Shown here: positions 7,743-15,953 of the stretch, piece after piece
How the letters are laid out: each line of letters opens with the position of its first letter
Position numbering within the stretch: position 1 is the first letter of the stretch
Source of the DNA: RYN-133 sp036497285
GTDB taxonomy: Bacteria > Actinomycetota > Actinomycetes > Mycobacteriales > Jatrophihabitantaceae
Assembly: GCA_036497285.1 (NCBI GenBank)
Contig: DASXJR010000117.1
Coordinates: 1 to 64,000, forward strand
Length of the DNA stretch: 64,000 nt
Direction: 5' to 3'
Notes under the pieces: generated by a model
Seen by the model: the letters and a program-made list of their open reading frames with translations, nothing else
What the model was told of the DNA's origin: nothing
The model's database searches: none
Program-made: the position numbers and the translations under genes

Positions 7743-7777
7743 GACATCACTATGACATCATTAGGCTGTCACCGCAA
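7741..7777 (-). promoter_or_regulatory. Promoter and tandem operator of the ribbon-helix-helix gene
   Basis: Minus strand: -35 TTGCGG (7772-7777), 17 bp, -10 CATAGT (7749-7754), six bases to the ATG. Direct repeats ATGACATCA at 7741-7749 and 7752-7760 start 11 bases apart, one helical turn, and overlap the -10 element. Ribbon-helix-helix proteins often bind such tandem sites cooperatively. Confidence 0.6.
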
Positions 7778-7784
7778 CATCAGT

Positions 7785-7790
7785 TAGATT
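7785..7790 (+). promoter_or_regulatory. -10 element of thyX (leaderless)
   Basis: TAGATT ends seven bases before the thyX GTG at 7798. This places transcription start at or next to the start codon. It is divergent from the ribbon-helix-helix gene promoter about 10 bases away, so both promoters share a short region. Confidence 0.45.
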
Positions 7791-7797
7791 CCGTGGC

Positions 7798-8532
7798 GTG
7801 CGGGTGGACGTAATCGCGTGGAGCCAATTCGTTGCACCGCCCGACGTCGACTGGAGCACGGACGCTGATGGGGGCGACGCGCTGGCCGAGTTCGCCGGGC
7901 GCGCCTGCTACGAGTCGTGGCACAAGCCGAACCCGACGACCGCCACCAACGCGGGCTACCTGCGGCACATCCTCGAGGTCGGTCACCTGTCCGTGCTCGA
8001 GCACGCGACGGCGACGATGTACCTGCGCGGTGTGTCGCGATCGCTGACCCACGAGCTGATCCGGCACCGGCACTTCAGCTACTCGCAGCTCTCGCAGCGG
8101 CATTCGCCGTCCGGGCCGTCCGAGCTGGTGGAACCCGCCGTGATCGCAAGTGATCCCGAACTGCACGCGCGCTTCGTCGAGGCGAGCGAGGCGTCGCTGG
8201 CCGCCTACCGCGACCTGCTCGCCGGTCTGGAAGCGAAGTTCGCCGGCACCGCAACGCCGACGCTGCGCCGCAAGCAGGCCCGCCAGGCGGCCCGATCGGT
8301 GTTGCCCGCCGCAACGGAGTCCCGCATCGTCGTCACCGGCAACTACCGCGCCTGGCGACACTTCATCGGGATGCGGGCATCCGAGCATGCCGACGTCGAG
8401 TTGCGCGCGCTCGCGGTCGCTTGCTTGCGCGAGTTGCAGCGCATCGCGCCGCACGCGTTCGCCGACTTCGAGATCACCGCGCTGCCCGACGGCACCGCCG
8501 TCGCGTCCAGCCCCTACGTCACCGAAGCCTGA
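7798..8532 (+). CDS. thyX: Flavin-dependent thymidylate synthase ThyX
   Basis: 244 residues. Converts dUMP to dTMP with FAD, NADPH and methylene-tetrahydrofolate in the cytoplasm. The ThyX signature R-H-R-x3-S-x4-S-x-R is present at residues 89-101 (R-H-R-H-F-S-Y-S-Q-L-S-Q-R). E-H and S-V-L-E-H (about 65-69) and the C-terminal R-x-x-R/Q-x-A-R-x-x-L-P region agree with the family. The GTG start has no ribosome binding site but has a TAGATT box seven bases upstream, so it is likely leaderless. In related genomes dapA follows directly; here a convergent aminotransferase gene lies between. Confidence 0.97.
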   Translation: MRVDVIAWSQFVAPPDVDWSTDADGGDALAEFAGRACYESWHKPNPTTATNAGYLRHILEVGHLSVLEHATATMYLRGVSRSLTHELIRHRHFSYSQLSQRHSPSGPSELVEPAVIASDPELHARFVEASEASLAAYRDLLAGLEAKFAGTATPTLRRKQARQAARSVLPAATESRIVVTGNYRAWRHFIGMRASEHADVELRALAVACLRELQRIAPHAFADFEITALPDGTAVASSPYVTEA

Positions 8533-8558
8533 CCGGCGCACCCCGTCCGTCCAAGCTG

Positions 8559-8703
8559 ACAGTGGTCAGTTTCGGCGGACGAGCCGCTGTTGATCAGGTT
8601 TTCCTCCAGGATGTTCGGTTTGGGCCGCCTAAACCGAACGTCTCGGAGGAAAAGGTGATCGTCTGGTCGCGCAGGTACCGGTTGCAGCCGGACTGACCAC
8701 TGT
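8559..8703. repeat. Composite palindromic element in the thyX/aminotransferase convergent gap
   Basis: Outer 12-base inverted repeat ACAGTGGTCAGT (8559-8570) and ACTGACCACTGT (8692-8703). Inside is a long hairpin: GATCA/TGATC (8592-8596, 8656-8660), TTTTCCTCC/GGAGGAAAA (8599-8607, 8645-8653) and GTTCGGTTT/AAACCGAAC (8613-8621, 8631-8639) around a nine-base loop. The same 12-base word builds the element at 13616-13682. The position between two converging genes suits a bidirectional terminator; the structure also resembles a small non-autonomous palindromic repeat. Confidence 0.7.
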
Positions 8704-8709
8704 CGCGGT

Positions 8710-10059
8710 TCAGGCGACCAGTTCGGCGACTGCGGCGGTGAAGACCTCGGTGTGCCGGTCGACGTCGGATTCGCTGGTCGCCGGCGACATCAGCGCCATG
8801 TTGTGGAACGGCGTCAGCAGCACGCCGCGGTTGGCGAGGTAGGTGTGCAGGTAGTCCTCGAGCAGCGGATCGTTCGCAGCCGCGGACTCGCCACCGTTGC
8901 GCGGAGCCGGGCGGCAGAACCGGTACTCGACCCGCGCGCCGAGCCGGCTCACCGACCACGGCAGGTCGTGCGCGTCGATCACCGCGTCCACCGCGTCGCC
9001 GAACCGGTCGGCCAGCGCGATCATCGCCGGCCATGCGTCGTCGGTGAGCACCTGGGACAAGGTCGCGCGCATCGCCGCGATCGACACCGGGTTGCCGGCC
9101 AGCGTGCCGCCGACACCACCCATGTCGACCAGGTCGAGGTCGGGCATCGCCTCGAGCCGTGCCGCCACCTCGGCAGACATCCCGTATGCGCCGCACGGCA
9201 CGCCGCCGCCGATCGCCTTGCCGATGGTCAGGATGTCCGGCTGCAGTCCCCACGCCTGCGTCGCGCCGCCGGGGCCGGCCGAGATCGTGTGAGTCTCGTC
9301 GTTGATCAGCAGCGTGCCGGTACGGGTGCACAGATCACGCACCGCGGCCAGGTAGCCGTCGTCGGGCAGCACGATGCCGATGTTCGTGAGTGCCGGTTCC
9401 ATGAGCACACATGCCACGTCGCCGTAGGACAGTTCCCGCTCCAGGGCAGCGACGTCGTTGTACTCGACGACGCGGGTGGTGGTGGTCGGGTCGACGGGCG
9501 CGCCGACGTTGCCTTCCCGGATCACCTGCGCGCCGTGCTCGTCCACCTTGACCAAGGTCTCGTCCACGCTGCCGTGGTAGCAGTACGAATCGACGAGGAT
9601 CCTGGGACGGTCGGTGACCGCGCGAGCGAGCCGGATCGCCCATCGGTTGGCGTCCGTCGCGGTCAGCGCGAAGCTCCACAACGGCACCCCGAATCGCCGG
9701 GCCAACTCGCTACCCACCCAGGTGGCGTCGGTCGTCGGCATCATCACCGTCAGTCCGGTGCCCACCCGCTCGCGGACTGCGGCGACGGTCGGCGCCGGAG
9801 CGTGCCCGGCCATCGCGCCCGTGTCGCCGAGTGCGAAGTCGACGTACTCGCGCCCGTCGATGTCGCGCACCGCCGCGCCGCCCGCTGTGTCGAAGAACAG
9901 CGGGTAGCCGCCGGCCGCCTTGTTCATCCAGGTCATCGGGACGCCGCCGAAGAGACTTTCGCGGGCACGTTCGAACTCGGCGCGCGAGCGGGGGTGCGCG
10001 GCGGCGAATGCGTCCCGCTCGCGGTCGAACAGGTTCTGCAACCGGGTGCGGTCGATCAC
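8710..10059 (-). CDS. Class III PLP-dependent aminotransferase (glutamate-1-semialdehyde aminomutase-like)
   Basis: 449 residues from the GTG at 10059. The fold-type I aminotransferase signatures are visible: N-D-E-T-H-T (PLP-binding Asp replaced by the usual D-E-x-x pattern, about residue 250), T-I-G-K-A-I-G-G-G with the Schiff-base Lys (about 275) and the N-terminal P-L-F-F-D-T-A-G-G-A-x-V-R-D-I-D-G-R-E-Y-V-D-F block. Substrate is not predictable; it resembles HemL-like transaminases but is not next to heme genes. It is placed between thyX and dapA, head-to-head with dapA, which breaks the usual thyX-dapA order. Confidence 0.85.
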   Translation of the reverse strand: MIDRTRLQNLFDRERDAFAAAHPRSRAEFERARESLFGGVPMTWMNKAAGGYPLFFDTAGGAAVRDIDGREYVDFALGDTGAMAGHAPAPTVAAVRERVGTGLTVMMPTTDATWVGSELARRFGVPLWSFALTATDANRWAIRLARAVTDRPRILVDSYCYHGSVDETLVKVDEHGAQVIREGNVGAPVDPTTTTRVVEYNDVAALERELSYGDVACVLMEPALTNIGIVLPDDGYLAAVRDLCTRTGTLLINDETHTISAGPGGATQAWGLQPDILTIGKAIGGGVPCGAYGMSAEVAARLEAMPDLDLVDMGGVGGTLAGNPVSIAAMRATLSQVLTDDAWPAMIALADRFGDAVDAVIDAHDLPWSVSRLGARVEYRFCRPAPRNGGESAAANDPLLEDYLHTYLANRGVLLTPFHNMALMSPATSESDVDRHTEVFTAAVAELVA

Positions 10060-10129
10060 GGTGGTGTGCCCTCCTCGTGGGTTCCTCCTGGGAGCGTGCC
10101 AGAAGCCGGGCGTCGTCCTTCCTGCGCGG

Positions 10130-10135
10130 TAGCTT
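10130..10135 (+). promoter_or_regulatory. -10 element of dapA (leaderless)
   Basis: TAGCTT ends six bases before the dapA ATG at 10142; no ribosome binding site lies between. Predicted transcription start coincides with the start codon. Confidence 0.45.
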
Positions 10136-10141
10136 TGACGT

Positions 10142-11038
10142 ATGCCTGCTACTCGCGAACCCGGCCGGCCGTTCGGACGTCTGCTGACCGCGATGGTGAC
10201 CCCGTTCGCCGTCGACGGCTCCCTCGACCTCGAGGCGGCCGCCAAGCTGGCCACCTACCTCGTCGACGAGCAGGGCAACGACGGGCTCGTGGTGAACGGG
10301 ACGACGGGCGAGTCGCCCACCACGTCCGACACCGAGAAGGCCGACCTCGTCGCCGCGGTGGTCGAGGCGGTCGGCGACCGCGCGCACGTCGTGGCGGGTG
10401 TCGGCACCTTCGACACCGTGCACACGATCCATTTGGCCGAGCAGGCGGCCAAGGCCGGTGCGCACGGCCTGTTGGTCGTCACGCCGTACTACTCCAAGCC
10501 GCCGCAGGCGGGCCTGCTCGTCCACTTCCGCGCGGTCGCCGACGCCACGGACCTGCCGATCGCGCTCTACGACATCCCGGGACGGACGGCGACGCCGATC
10601 GCGACCGAGACCATGATCGCGCTCGCGGCGCACGACCGGATCGTCGCGGTGAAGGATGCCAAGGGCGACCTGACGGCCACTTCGCGCGTGCTCGCCGAGA
10701 CAGACCTTGCCTACTACTCCGGCGACGACGCGATGACCCTGCCGATGCTGTCGGTCGGCGGTGTCGGCGTGGTCGGCACGTCCACGCATTTCAGCGGCGT
10801 TGACACCAAGGCGATGATCGAGGCTTTCGAGCGCGGTGACGTGGTGACCGCGCGCGCTCGGCACCGTTCGCTGCTGCCCATCTACACGGGGATCTTCCGC
10901 ACCCAGGGCTGCATCCTGGTCAAGGCGGGCCTCAAACTGCGCGGGATCGCCGCGGGACCGGTGCGTGCGCCGCTGGTCGACGCCACCGAGCACGAGATCA
11001 GCCACTTGAAGCAGGACCTCGCCGCAGCCGGCCTCTGA
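10142..11038 (+). CDS. dapA: 4-hydroxy-tetrahydrodipicolinate synthase
   Basis: 298 residues. Condenses pyruvate with aspartate semialdehyde, the first committed step of lysine and meso-diaminopimelate synthesis. Family marks: L-V-V-N-G-T-T-G-E-S-P-T (about 50-60), V-T-P-Y-Y-S-K-P (about 118-125, with the catalytic Tyr) and A-V-K-D-A-K-G-D, whose first Lys near residue 170 forms the Schiff base; G-x-x-G-x-x-S follows. Usual length. The downstream gap of 51 bases leads directly to ftsK; the RNase J gene found there in many actinobacteria is absent. Confidence 0.97.
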   Translation: MPATREPGRPFGRLLTAMVTPFAVDGSLDLEAAAKLATYLVDEQGNDGLVVNGTTGESPTTSDTEKADLVAAVVEAVGDRAHVVAGVGTFDTVHTIHLAEQAAKAGAHGLLVVTPYYSKPPQAGLLVHFRAVADATDLPIALYDIPGRTATPIATETMIALAAHDRIVAVKDAKGDLTATSRVLAETDLAYYSGDDAMTLPMLSVGGVGVVGTSTHFSGVDTKAMIEAFERGDVVTARARHRSLLPIYTGIFRTQGCILVKAGLKLRGIAAGPVRAPLVDATEHEISHLKQDLAAAGL

Positions 11039-11077
11039 CGTCCTGCGCGCCTCCTCGATAACCGTCGAGTTGAGAGT

Positions 11078-11083
11078 TAGGGT
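11078..11083 (+). promoter_or_regulatory. -10 element of ftsK (leaderless)
   Basis: TAGGGT ends six bases before the GTG at 11090. The same hexamer and spacing precede the leader ORF at 5145. Confidence 0.45.
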
Positions 11084-11089
11084 CGGCAA

Positions 11090-13612
11090 GTGCCAGCCTC
11101 GTCCACCCGCACCCGCCCGCCGGCGCGCAAGAGCTCGCGCTCGTCCGCAAGCGGCAAATCGAGTAGCAAGTCGGGGCGTACGACCGCCCGCATGTCGGCT
11201 CGGCGGCGCGGGCCCGCACCGCTGCTGCTGCCGTTCATCGGTCTCGCCCGGTTGCTGCGCGCGCTGTGGAAGGGCCTCGCGGCAGTAGTCGGCGGGATCG
11301 CCCGCGCGGCCGGACGCAACGCCGCCACCGCGCGCGACCTGGAGCCCGAGCACCGCCGCGACGGCGTCGCGCTCGCCGTGCTCGCGCTGGGGCTGATCAC
11401 CGCGATCGCGGTGTGGTTCGGTGCCGCGGGCCCGATCGGGCACGATCTGGCCACCGGCATCCGGGCGCTGATCGGCAACGGGGCGATCATCCTGCCGCTG
11501 CTGCTGGTGGGCGCGTCGGCGCACATGCTGCGCCAGGCGCCGTTTCCCCAGGCGCGTGGCCGGATGATCGTCGGCACGCTGACGCTGACGATCTGCGTGC
11601 TGGGCATGTTCGACCTCTACGGCGGCTCGCCGACGACCGGGGACGGACGTTCGTACGCGGGGGGTGCATTCGGCGCGCTGATCGGCGGCCCGCTGGCCCG
11701 CGGTGTCTCGGCGCCACTCGCAGTCCCGCTGCTCGCGATCGTCGGCTTCTTCGGCAGCCTGGTCGTCACGGCCACCCCGCTGCACGTTCTCATCGACTAC
11801 ATCCGCGAACTGTTCACCGGACGGCCGAGGCTCGACGCCGATCCGGACGAGACTGGCGACGAACCCGAGCAGCCGAAGCCGAAGCGGCGGCGGCGCCTGC
11901 GCAGCGCGGCACCGGACGACAACGCCGACGCGGCCGAGTCGATCGCCGAGGACATCACCACCCAACTGCCGCCGGCCGCCGCGCTCGAGGCCGGCGTACA
12001 GCCCGCGAAGCCCAAGCCGCGCAAGCCCCGCACGCCCAGGGTCGAGGAGGACCTGCCGCCGATCGACCGGCCCATGCAGCTCGAGCTCGATCGCGGCGCG
12101 GGGCTGTACACGCTGCCGTCGCTCAAGCACCTCGCGCTCGGCTCGCCGCATCTGGAGCACACCAAGGCCAACGACGAGGTGATCGCCTCGCTGCAGCAGG
12201 TGTTCGCGGAGTTCGACGTCGACTGCGCCGTGACGGGGTTCAACCGCGGGCCGACCGTGACCCGGTACGAGGTGGAGCTCGGCCCCGGCGTGAAGGTCGA
12301 GCGCATCACCAACCTGCAGCGCAACATCGCCTACGCGGTCAAGAGCGCCGAGGTGCGCATCCTGTCGCCGATTCCGGGCAAGAGCGCGGTCGGTGTCGAG
12401 ATCCCCAACGCCGACCCCGAGGTCGTGATGCTCGGCGACGTGCTGCGCTCGCCGGTCGCGCAGCGCGACCATCACCCGATGCTGGTCGCGCTCGGCAAGG
12501 ACGTCGAGGGCGGCTTCATCGTGGCCAACCTGACGAAGATGCCGCACCTGCTGGTCGCCGGCGCCACCGGCGCGGGCAAGTCCTCGTGCATCAACACGTT
12601 GATCCTGTCGATCCTCACGCGCGCCACCCCTGATCAGGTGCGCATGGTGCTCATCGATCCGAAGCGGGTCGAGTTCGCGGCCTACCAGGGCATCCCGCAC
12701 CTGGTCACGCCCGTCATCACCAACGCGAAGAAGGCCGCCGACGCGCTGCAGTGGGTCGTGCGCGAGATGGACATGCGCTACGAGGACATGGAGTCCTCGG
12801 GCGTGCGTCATATCGACGACTTCAACCGCAAGGTGCGCAGCGGCGAGATGGTCGCGCCGCCCGGCTCGGAGCGCGTGTACAGCGCCTACCCGTACCTCCT
12901 CGTGATCGTCGACGAACTCGCCGACCTGATGATGGTCGCGCCGCGCGACGTCGAGGACTCGGTCGTGCGTATCACCCAGTTGGCCCGTGCCGCCGGTATC
13001 CACCTGGTGATCGCGACCCAGCGTCCGTCCGTCGATGTCGTGACGGGTCTGATCAAGGCCAACGTGCCGTCGCGGCTGGGTTTCAAGACGTCCTCGCTCG
13101 CCGACTCGCGGGTCATCCTCGACCAGCCGGGGGCGGAGAAGCTGCTCGGCAAGGGTGATGCGCTGTTCCTGCCGATGGGTGCGTCCAAGCCCGCGCGCAT
13201 GCAGGGCGCCTTCGTCACCGATGCCGAGATCAACGGGATCGTCACGCATTGCAAGGAGCAGCTGCAGCCGACCTATCGCGAGGACGTCACCGCGCCTGTC
13301 GCCGCGAAGAAGGAGATCGACGAGGACATCGGCGACGACATGGAGCTGTTCCTCTCTGCCGTCGAGCTCGTCGTGTCCACGCAGTTCGGCTCGACGTCGA
13401 TGCTGCAGCGCAAGCTACGTGTGGGATTCGCGAAGGCCGGCCGGCTGATGGACCTGATGGAGTCGCGGGGCATCGTCGGACCGTCCGAGGGTTCCAAGGC
13501 GCGCGAGGTGCTGATCGTGCCGGACGAGATGGCAGGGCTGCTCTACACGCTGCGCAACGGCGGCTCGGCCGACGACCTGGTCTCGGACCCCGACGACGAC
13601 GCCGAGGCTTAA
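11090..13612 (+). CDS. ftsK: DNA translocase FtsK/SpoIIIE
   Basis: 840 residues. A septum-located motor that pumps chromosome dimers and terminus DNA during division. The N-terminal ~250 residues hold a basic tail and four membrane segments, followed by an acidic/Pro-rich linker with clustered K/R repeats. The motor has Walker A G-A-T-G-A-G-K-S-S (about 488-496) and Walker B L-L-V-I-V-D-E-L-A-D-L (about 603-613). The C-terminal winged-helix gamma domain (about 750-815, S-T-S-M-L-Q-R-K-L-R-V-G-x-x-K-A) recognises polar DNA sites. The GTG start is leaderless. A long palindrome follows the stop. Confidence 0.96.
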   Translation: MPASSTRTRPPARKSSRSSASGKSSSKSGRTTARMSARRRGPAPLLLPFIGLARLLRALWKGLAAVVGGIARAAGRNAATARDLEPEHRRDGVALAVLALGLITAIAVWFGAAGPIGHDLATGIRALIGNGAIILPLLLVGASAHMLRQAPFPQARGRMIVGTLTLTICVLGMFDLYGGSPTTGDGRSYAGGAFGALIGGPLARGVSAPLAVPLLAIVGFFGSLVVTATPLHVLIDYIRELFTGRPRLDADPDETGDEPEQPKPKRRRRLRSAAPDDNADAAESIAEDITTQLPPAAALEAGVQPAKPKPRKPRTPRVEEDLPPIDRPMQLELDRGAGLYTLPSLKHLALGSPHLEHTKANDEVIASLQQVFAEFDVDCAVTGFNRGPTVTRYEVELGPGVKVERITNLQRNIAYAVKSAEVRILSPIPGKSAVGVEIPNADPEVVMLGDVLRSPVAQRDHHPMLVALGKDVEGGFIVANLTKMPHLLVAGATGAGKSSCINTLILSILTRATPDQVRMVLIDPKRVEFAAYQGIPHLVTPVITNAKKAADALQWVVREMDMRYEDMESSGVRHIDDFNRKVRSGEMVAPPGSERVYSAYPYLLVIVDELADLMMVAPRDVEDSVVRITQLARAAGIHLVIATQRPSVDVVTGLIKANVPSRLGFKTSSLADSRVILDQPGAEKLLGKGDALFLPMGASKPARMQGAFVTDAEINGIVTHCKEQLQPTYREDVTAPVAAKKEIDEDIGDDMELFLSAVELVVSTQFGSTSMLQRKLRVGFAKAGRLMDLMESRGIVGPSEGSKAREVLIVPDEMAGLLYTLRNGGSADDLVSDPDDDAEA

Positions 13613-13615
13613 ACC

Positions 13616-13682
13616 ACAGTGGTCAGTCCCGGCGTCAGTGGTCAGTTGTAACTGACCACTGAGTGCCGGGACTGACCACTGT
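13616..13682. terminator. Symmetrical double-word hairpin after ftsK (bidirectional terminator candidate)
   Basis: Built as word-spacer-word-loop-word'-spacer'-word': ACAGTGGTCAGT (13616-13627), TCAGTGGTCAGT (13635-13646), loop TGTA, ACTGACCACTGA (13651-13662), ACTGACCACTGT (13671-13682). The spacers CCCGGC and GCCGGG also pair, giving a nearly perfect hairpin of more than 30 base pairs. It starts four bases after the ftsK stop and lies between converging genes. The outer word is identical to that of the element at 8559-8703. Confidence 0.7.
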
Positions 13683-13697
13683 CAGTCGGCTGGAGCT

Positions 13698-13865
13698 TCA
13701 GATCCGGCGGTGTCTGCCGGTGTAGAACATCTTGAACACGCGCAGACCGCGGATTCCGGGCTTGCGGTGGCGACCGACGTATTCCTCGTCGGTGGCAACC
13801 GGGAAACCCGACGTGGACGGCGCCCACGCCTTGTACGCGGGCTCGATGCGATTGATCGTGGCCAT
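13698..13865 (-). CDS. Small basic protein of unknown function (55 residues)
   Basis: A frame from the ATG at 13865 with a strong ribosome binding site (AAGGGGGTGA, five bases upstream). The product starts M-A-T-I-N-R-I-E-P-A-Y-K-A-W and ends G-R-H-R-R-I; it contains D-E-E-Y-V-G-R-H-R-K-P-G-I-R-G-L-R-V-F-K-M-F. It is rich in Arg and aromatics with no membrane segment or Cys. I do not recognise the family. Codon use (strong GC third positions) and the ribosome binding site support a real gene that standard length filters would miss. Confidence 0.65.
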   Translation of the reverse strand: MATINRIEPAYKAWAPSTSGFPVATDEEYVGRHRKPGIRGLRVFKMFYTGRHRRI

Positions 13866-13929
13866 GACGCTCACCCCCTTCGAACGAAACGCTAACCCTC
13901 TAGTTGCACTTGAGGGCGCAAGACACGCC

Positions 13930-14439
13930 CTAGAGGAGTCGTAGCATCCGGGTGTTGCCGAGGGTGTTCGGTTTGACGTACTCGAGGCCGAGGAACTCGG
14001 CGATGCCCGGGTCGTACGAGCGGCGCAGCGCGTCGTAGGTGTCCATATCGACCACGATGTCGACGGGAGTGCCCTCGATCTCGACGAAGCCGTGCCGGGC
14101 GAAGAAGCCGGTGTGGAAGGTGAGCGCGAACAGGCGGGCCAGGCCGAGTTCGCGTGCCGTCTCGATCAGGTCGCCGAGCACGGCGGCGCCGATCCGTTCA
14201 CCGCGTCGGGCGGGGTGGACGGCCAGGGTGCGGATCTCACCGAGATCGGCCCACAGGACATGCAGTGCGCCACACCCGATCACGGTGCCGTTCTCGTCGA
14301 CGGCGACGCGGAAGTCCTGGACGTCCTCGTAGAGCGTCACCAGTTCCTTGGCGAGCAGCTTGCGGCCGGATCCCGCGTAAAGATCGACGATCGCCTTGAT
14401 CGCGGGGACGTCGGCGGTACGGGCACGGCGCACGAGCAC
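13930..14439 (-). CDS. argA: ArgA-type N-acetylglutamate synthase (stand-alone GNAT)
   Basis: 169 residues. It resembles the short N-acetylglutamate synthase of actinobacteria (the Rv2747 type), which makes N-acetylglutamate, first step of arginine synthesis, using only a GNAT domain. Visible: V-R-R-A-R-T-x-D-V-P-A-I-K at the start, L-x-E-I-R-T-L-A-V-H-P-x-x-R-G-x-R-I-G (acetyl-CoA loop, about 68-84) and F-F-A-R-H-G-F near 112. Its position beside ftsK matches the mycobacterial arrangement, which strengthens the assignment over a generic GNAT. Confidence 0.85.
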   Translation of the reverse strand: MLVRRARTADVPAIKAIVDLYAGSGRKLLAKELVTLYEDVQDFRVAVDENGTVIGCGALHVLWADLGEIRTLAVHPARRGERIGAAVLGDLIETARELGLARLFALTFHTGFFARHGFVEIEGTPVDIVVDMDTYDALRRSYDPGIAEFLGLEYVKPNTLGNTRMLRLL

Positions 14440-14554
14440 CGCCCGAACCTATCGTCGCGACACGAGTAACTCGTCGAGGGTCGCCTCCAGGCGCGAGGTC
14501 GCGTCGGGTTCGTTGGTACAGAGCACCGCCGCGCGCCCATTACGATGGAGCGTT

Positions 14555-15949
14555 GTGAGTGAGGGTGCCCGGAAAGTTGCGTTGGTGACCCTCGGATGTG
14601 CCCGCAACGAGGTTGATTCCGAGGAACTGGCGGCGACCCTCGGTGCAGGCGACTGGGAGATCACCGATGACCCCGGTGCAGGTGACGCCGAGGTCGTACT
14701 CGTCAACACCTGCGGGTTCGTCGAGGCCGCCAAGAAGGACTCGATCGACACCGTCCTGGCCGCCGCCGACACCGGGAAGAAGGTCGTCGCGGTCGGCTGT
14801 CTCGCCGAGCGCTACGGCGATGAGCTCGCCCGCAACCTGCCCGAGGCCGACGCGGTGCTCGGTTTCGACAGCTACGCCGACATGGCCGCCCACCTCGACG
14901 ACGTGGCGGCCGGCCGGCCGGTCACGTCCCACGCACCACGCGACCGCCGCAAGCTGTTGCCGGTCGCACCCGTCCACCGACCCGCCGTCGCCGCCGACAT
15001 CGCGGTTCCGGGCCACGCGTGGCTGCCGGGCAACCAGAAGCGCAGGCGGCTCGACGACTCGGCGCTCGCCTACCTGAAGGTCGCCTCGGGGTGCGACCGC
15101 CGCTGCACCTTCTGCGCGATCCCGTCCTTCCGCGGCTCGTTCGTCTCGCGCCTGCCCGACGACGTGGTTTCCGAGGCGCGCTGGCTCGCCGAGCACGGTG
15201 CCCGCGAGCTCGTGCTCGTCAGCGAGAACTCGACCTCCTACGGCAAGGATCTCGGCGATCTGCGTGCCCTCGAGCGGCTGCTGCCCGACCTGGGCGCGAT
15301 CGACGGCATCGAGCGGATCAGGGTCAGCTATCTGCAGCCGGCCGAGCTGCGACCGTCCTTGCTCGAAGCGATCGCGACCACGCCCGGCGTCGCACCGTAC
15401 TTCGACCTGTCCTTCCAGCACGCCGCGCCGGACGTGCTGCGCCGCATGAAGCGGTTCGGCTCGACGGAATCGTTCCTCGACATCCTCGAGCGGGTGCGCT
15501 CGTTCGTCCCGGAGGCAGGTGCCCGGTCGAACGTGATCGTCGGGTTCCCCGGCGAGACCGAGGACGACCTGGCCGAACTCGAGCGGTTCCTCACCGAGGC
15601 GCGCCTCGACGTGGTCGGCGTGTTCGGTTACTCGGACGAGGACGGCACGGACGCAGAGAAGCTCGAAGGCAAGTTGTCCGAGGACGAGATCGCCGACCGG
15701 GTCGAGCACATCACCGCGCTGGTCGACGAACTGATGGCCCAGCGTGCCGAGGACCGCATCGGCGAGAGCGTGGACGTGCTGATCGAGGACGCCGAGGAAG
15801 GCATCGGACGCGCGATGCACCAGGGTCCGGAGACCGACGGCGTCACCCGCGTGACCGGTGCGGTGGAGCGCGGCCGGTTCGTGCCGGCCGTCGTCGTCGA
15901 CAGCGAGGGAGTTGACCTCGTCGCGGACGTCAAGGGTCCAGGCTGGTGA
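14555..15949 (+). CDS. rimO: Ribosomal protein S12 methylthiotransferase
   Basis: 464 residues. A radical-SAM enzyme that methylthiolates Asp of ribosomal protein S12. The N-terminal UPF0004 domain has three Cys for the auxiliary cluster (T-L-G-C-A-R-N near 13, N-T-C-G-F near 50, V-G-C-L-A near 85). The radical-SAM C-x3-C-x2-C is C-D-R-R-C-T-F-C near 180. A C-terminal TRAM domain ends the protein. Start GTG 14555, with TACGAT eight bases upstream. It overlaps no gene and is followed four bases later by pgsA. Confidence 0.95.
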   Translation: MSEGARKVALVTLGCARNEVDSEELAATLGAGDWEITDDPGAGDAEVVLVNTCGFVEAAKKDSIDTVLAAADTGKKVVAVGCLAERYGDELARNLPEADAVLGFDSYADMAAHLDDVAAGRPVTSHAPRDRRKLLPVAPVHRPAVAADIAVPGHAWLPGNQKRRRLDDSALAYLKVASGCDRRCTFCAIPSFRGSFVSRLPDDVVSEARWLAEHGARELVLVSENSTSYGKDLGDLRALERLLPDLGAIDGIERIRVSYLQPAELRPSLLEAIATTPGVAPYFDLSFQHAAPDVLRRMKRFGSTESFLDILERVRSFVPEAGARSNVIVGFPGETEDDLAELERFLTEARLDVVGVFGYSDEDGTDAEKLEGKLSEDEIADRVEHITALVDELMAQRAEDRIGESVDVLIEDAEEGIGRAMHQGPETDGVTRVTGAVERGRFVPAVVVDSEGVDLVADVKGPGW

Positions 15950-15953
15950 CCAC

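Noticed and set aside
9710..13249. 1179-codon minus-strand frame across dapA and ftsK
   Set aside because: Antisense shadow of two certain genes; His/Asp/Arg-rich composition and no domains.
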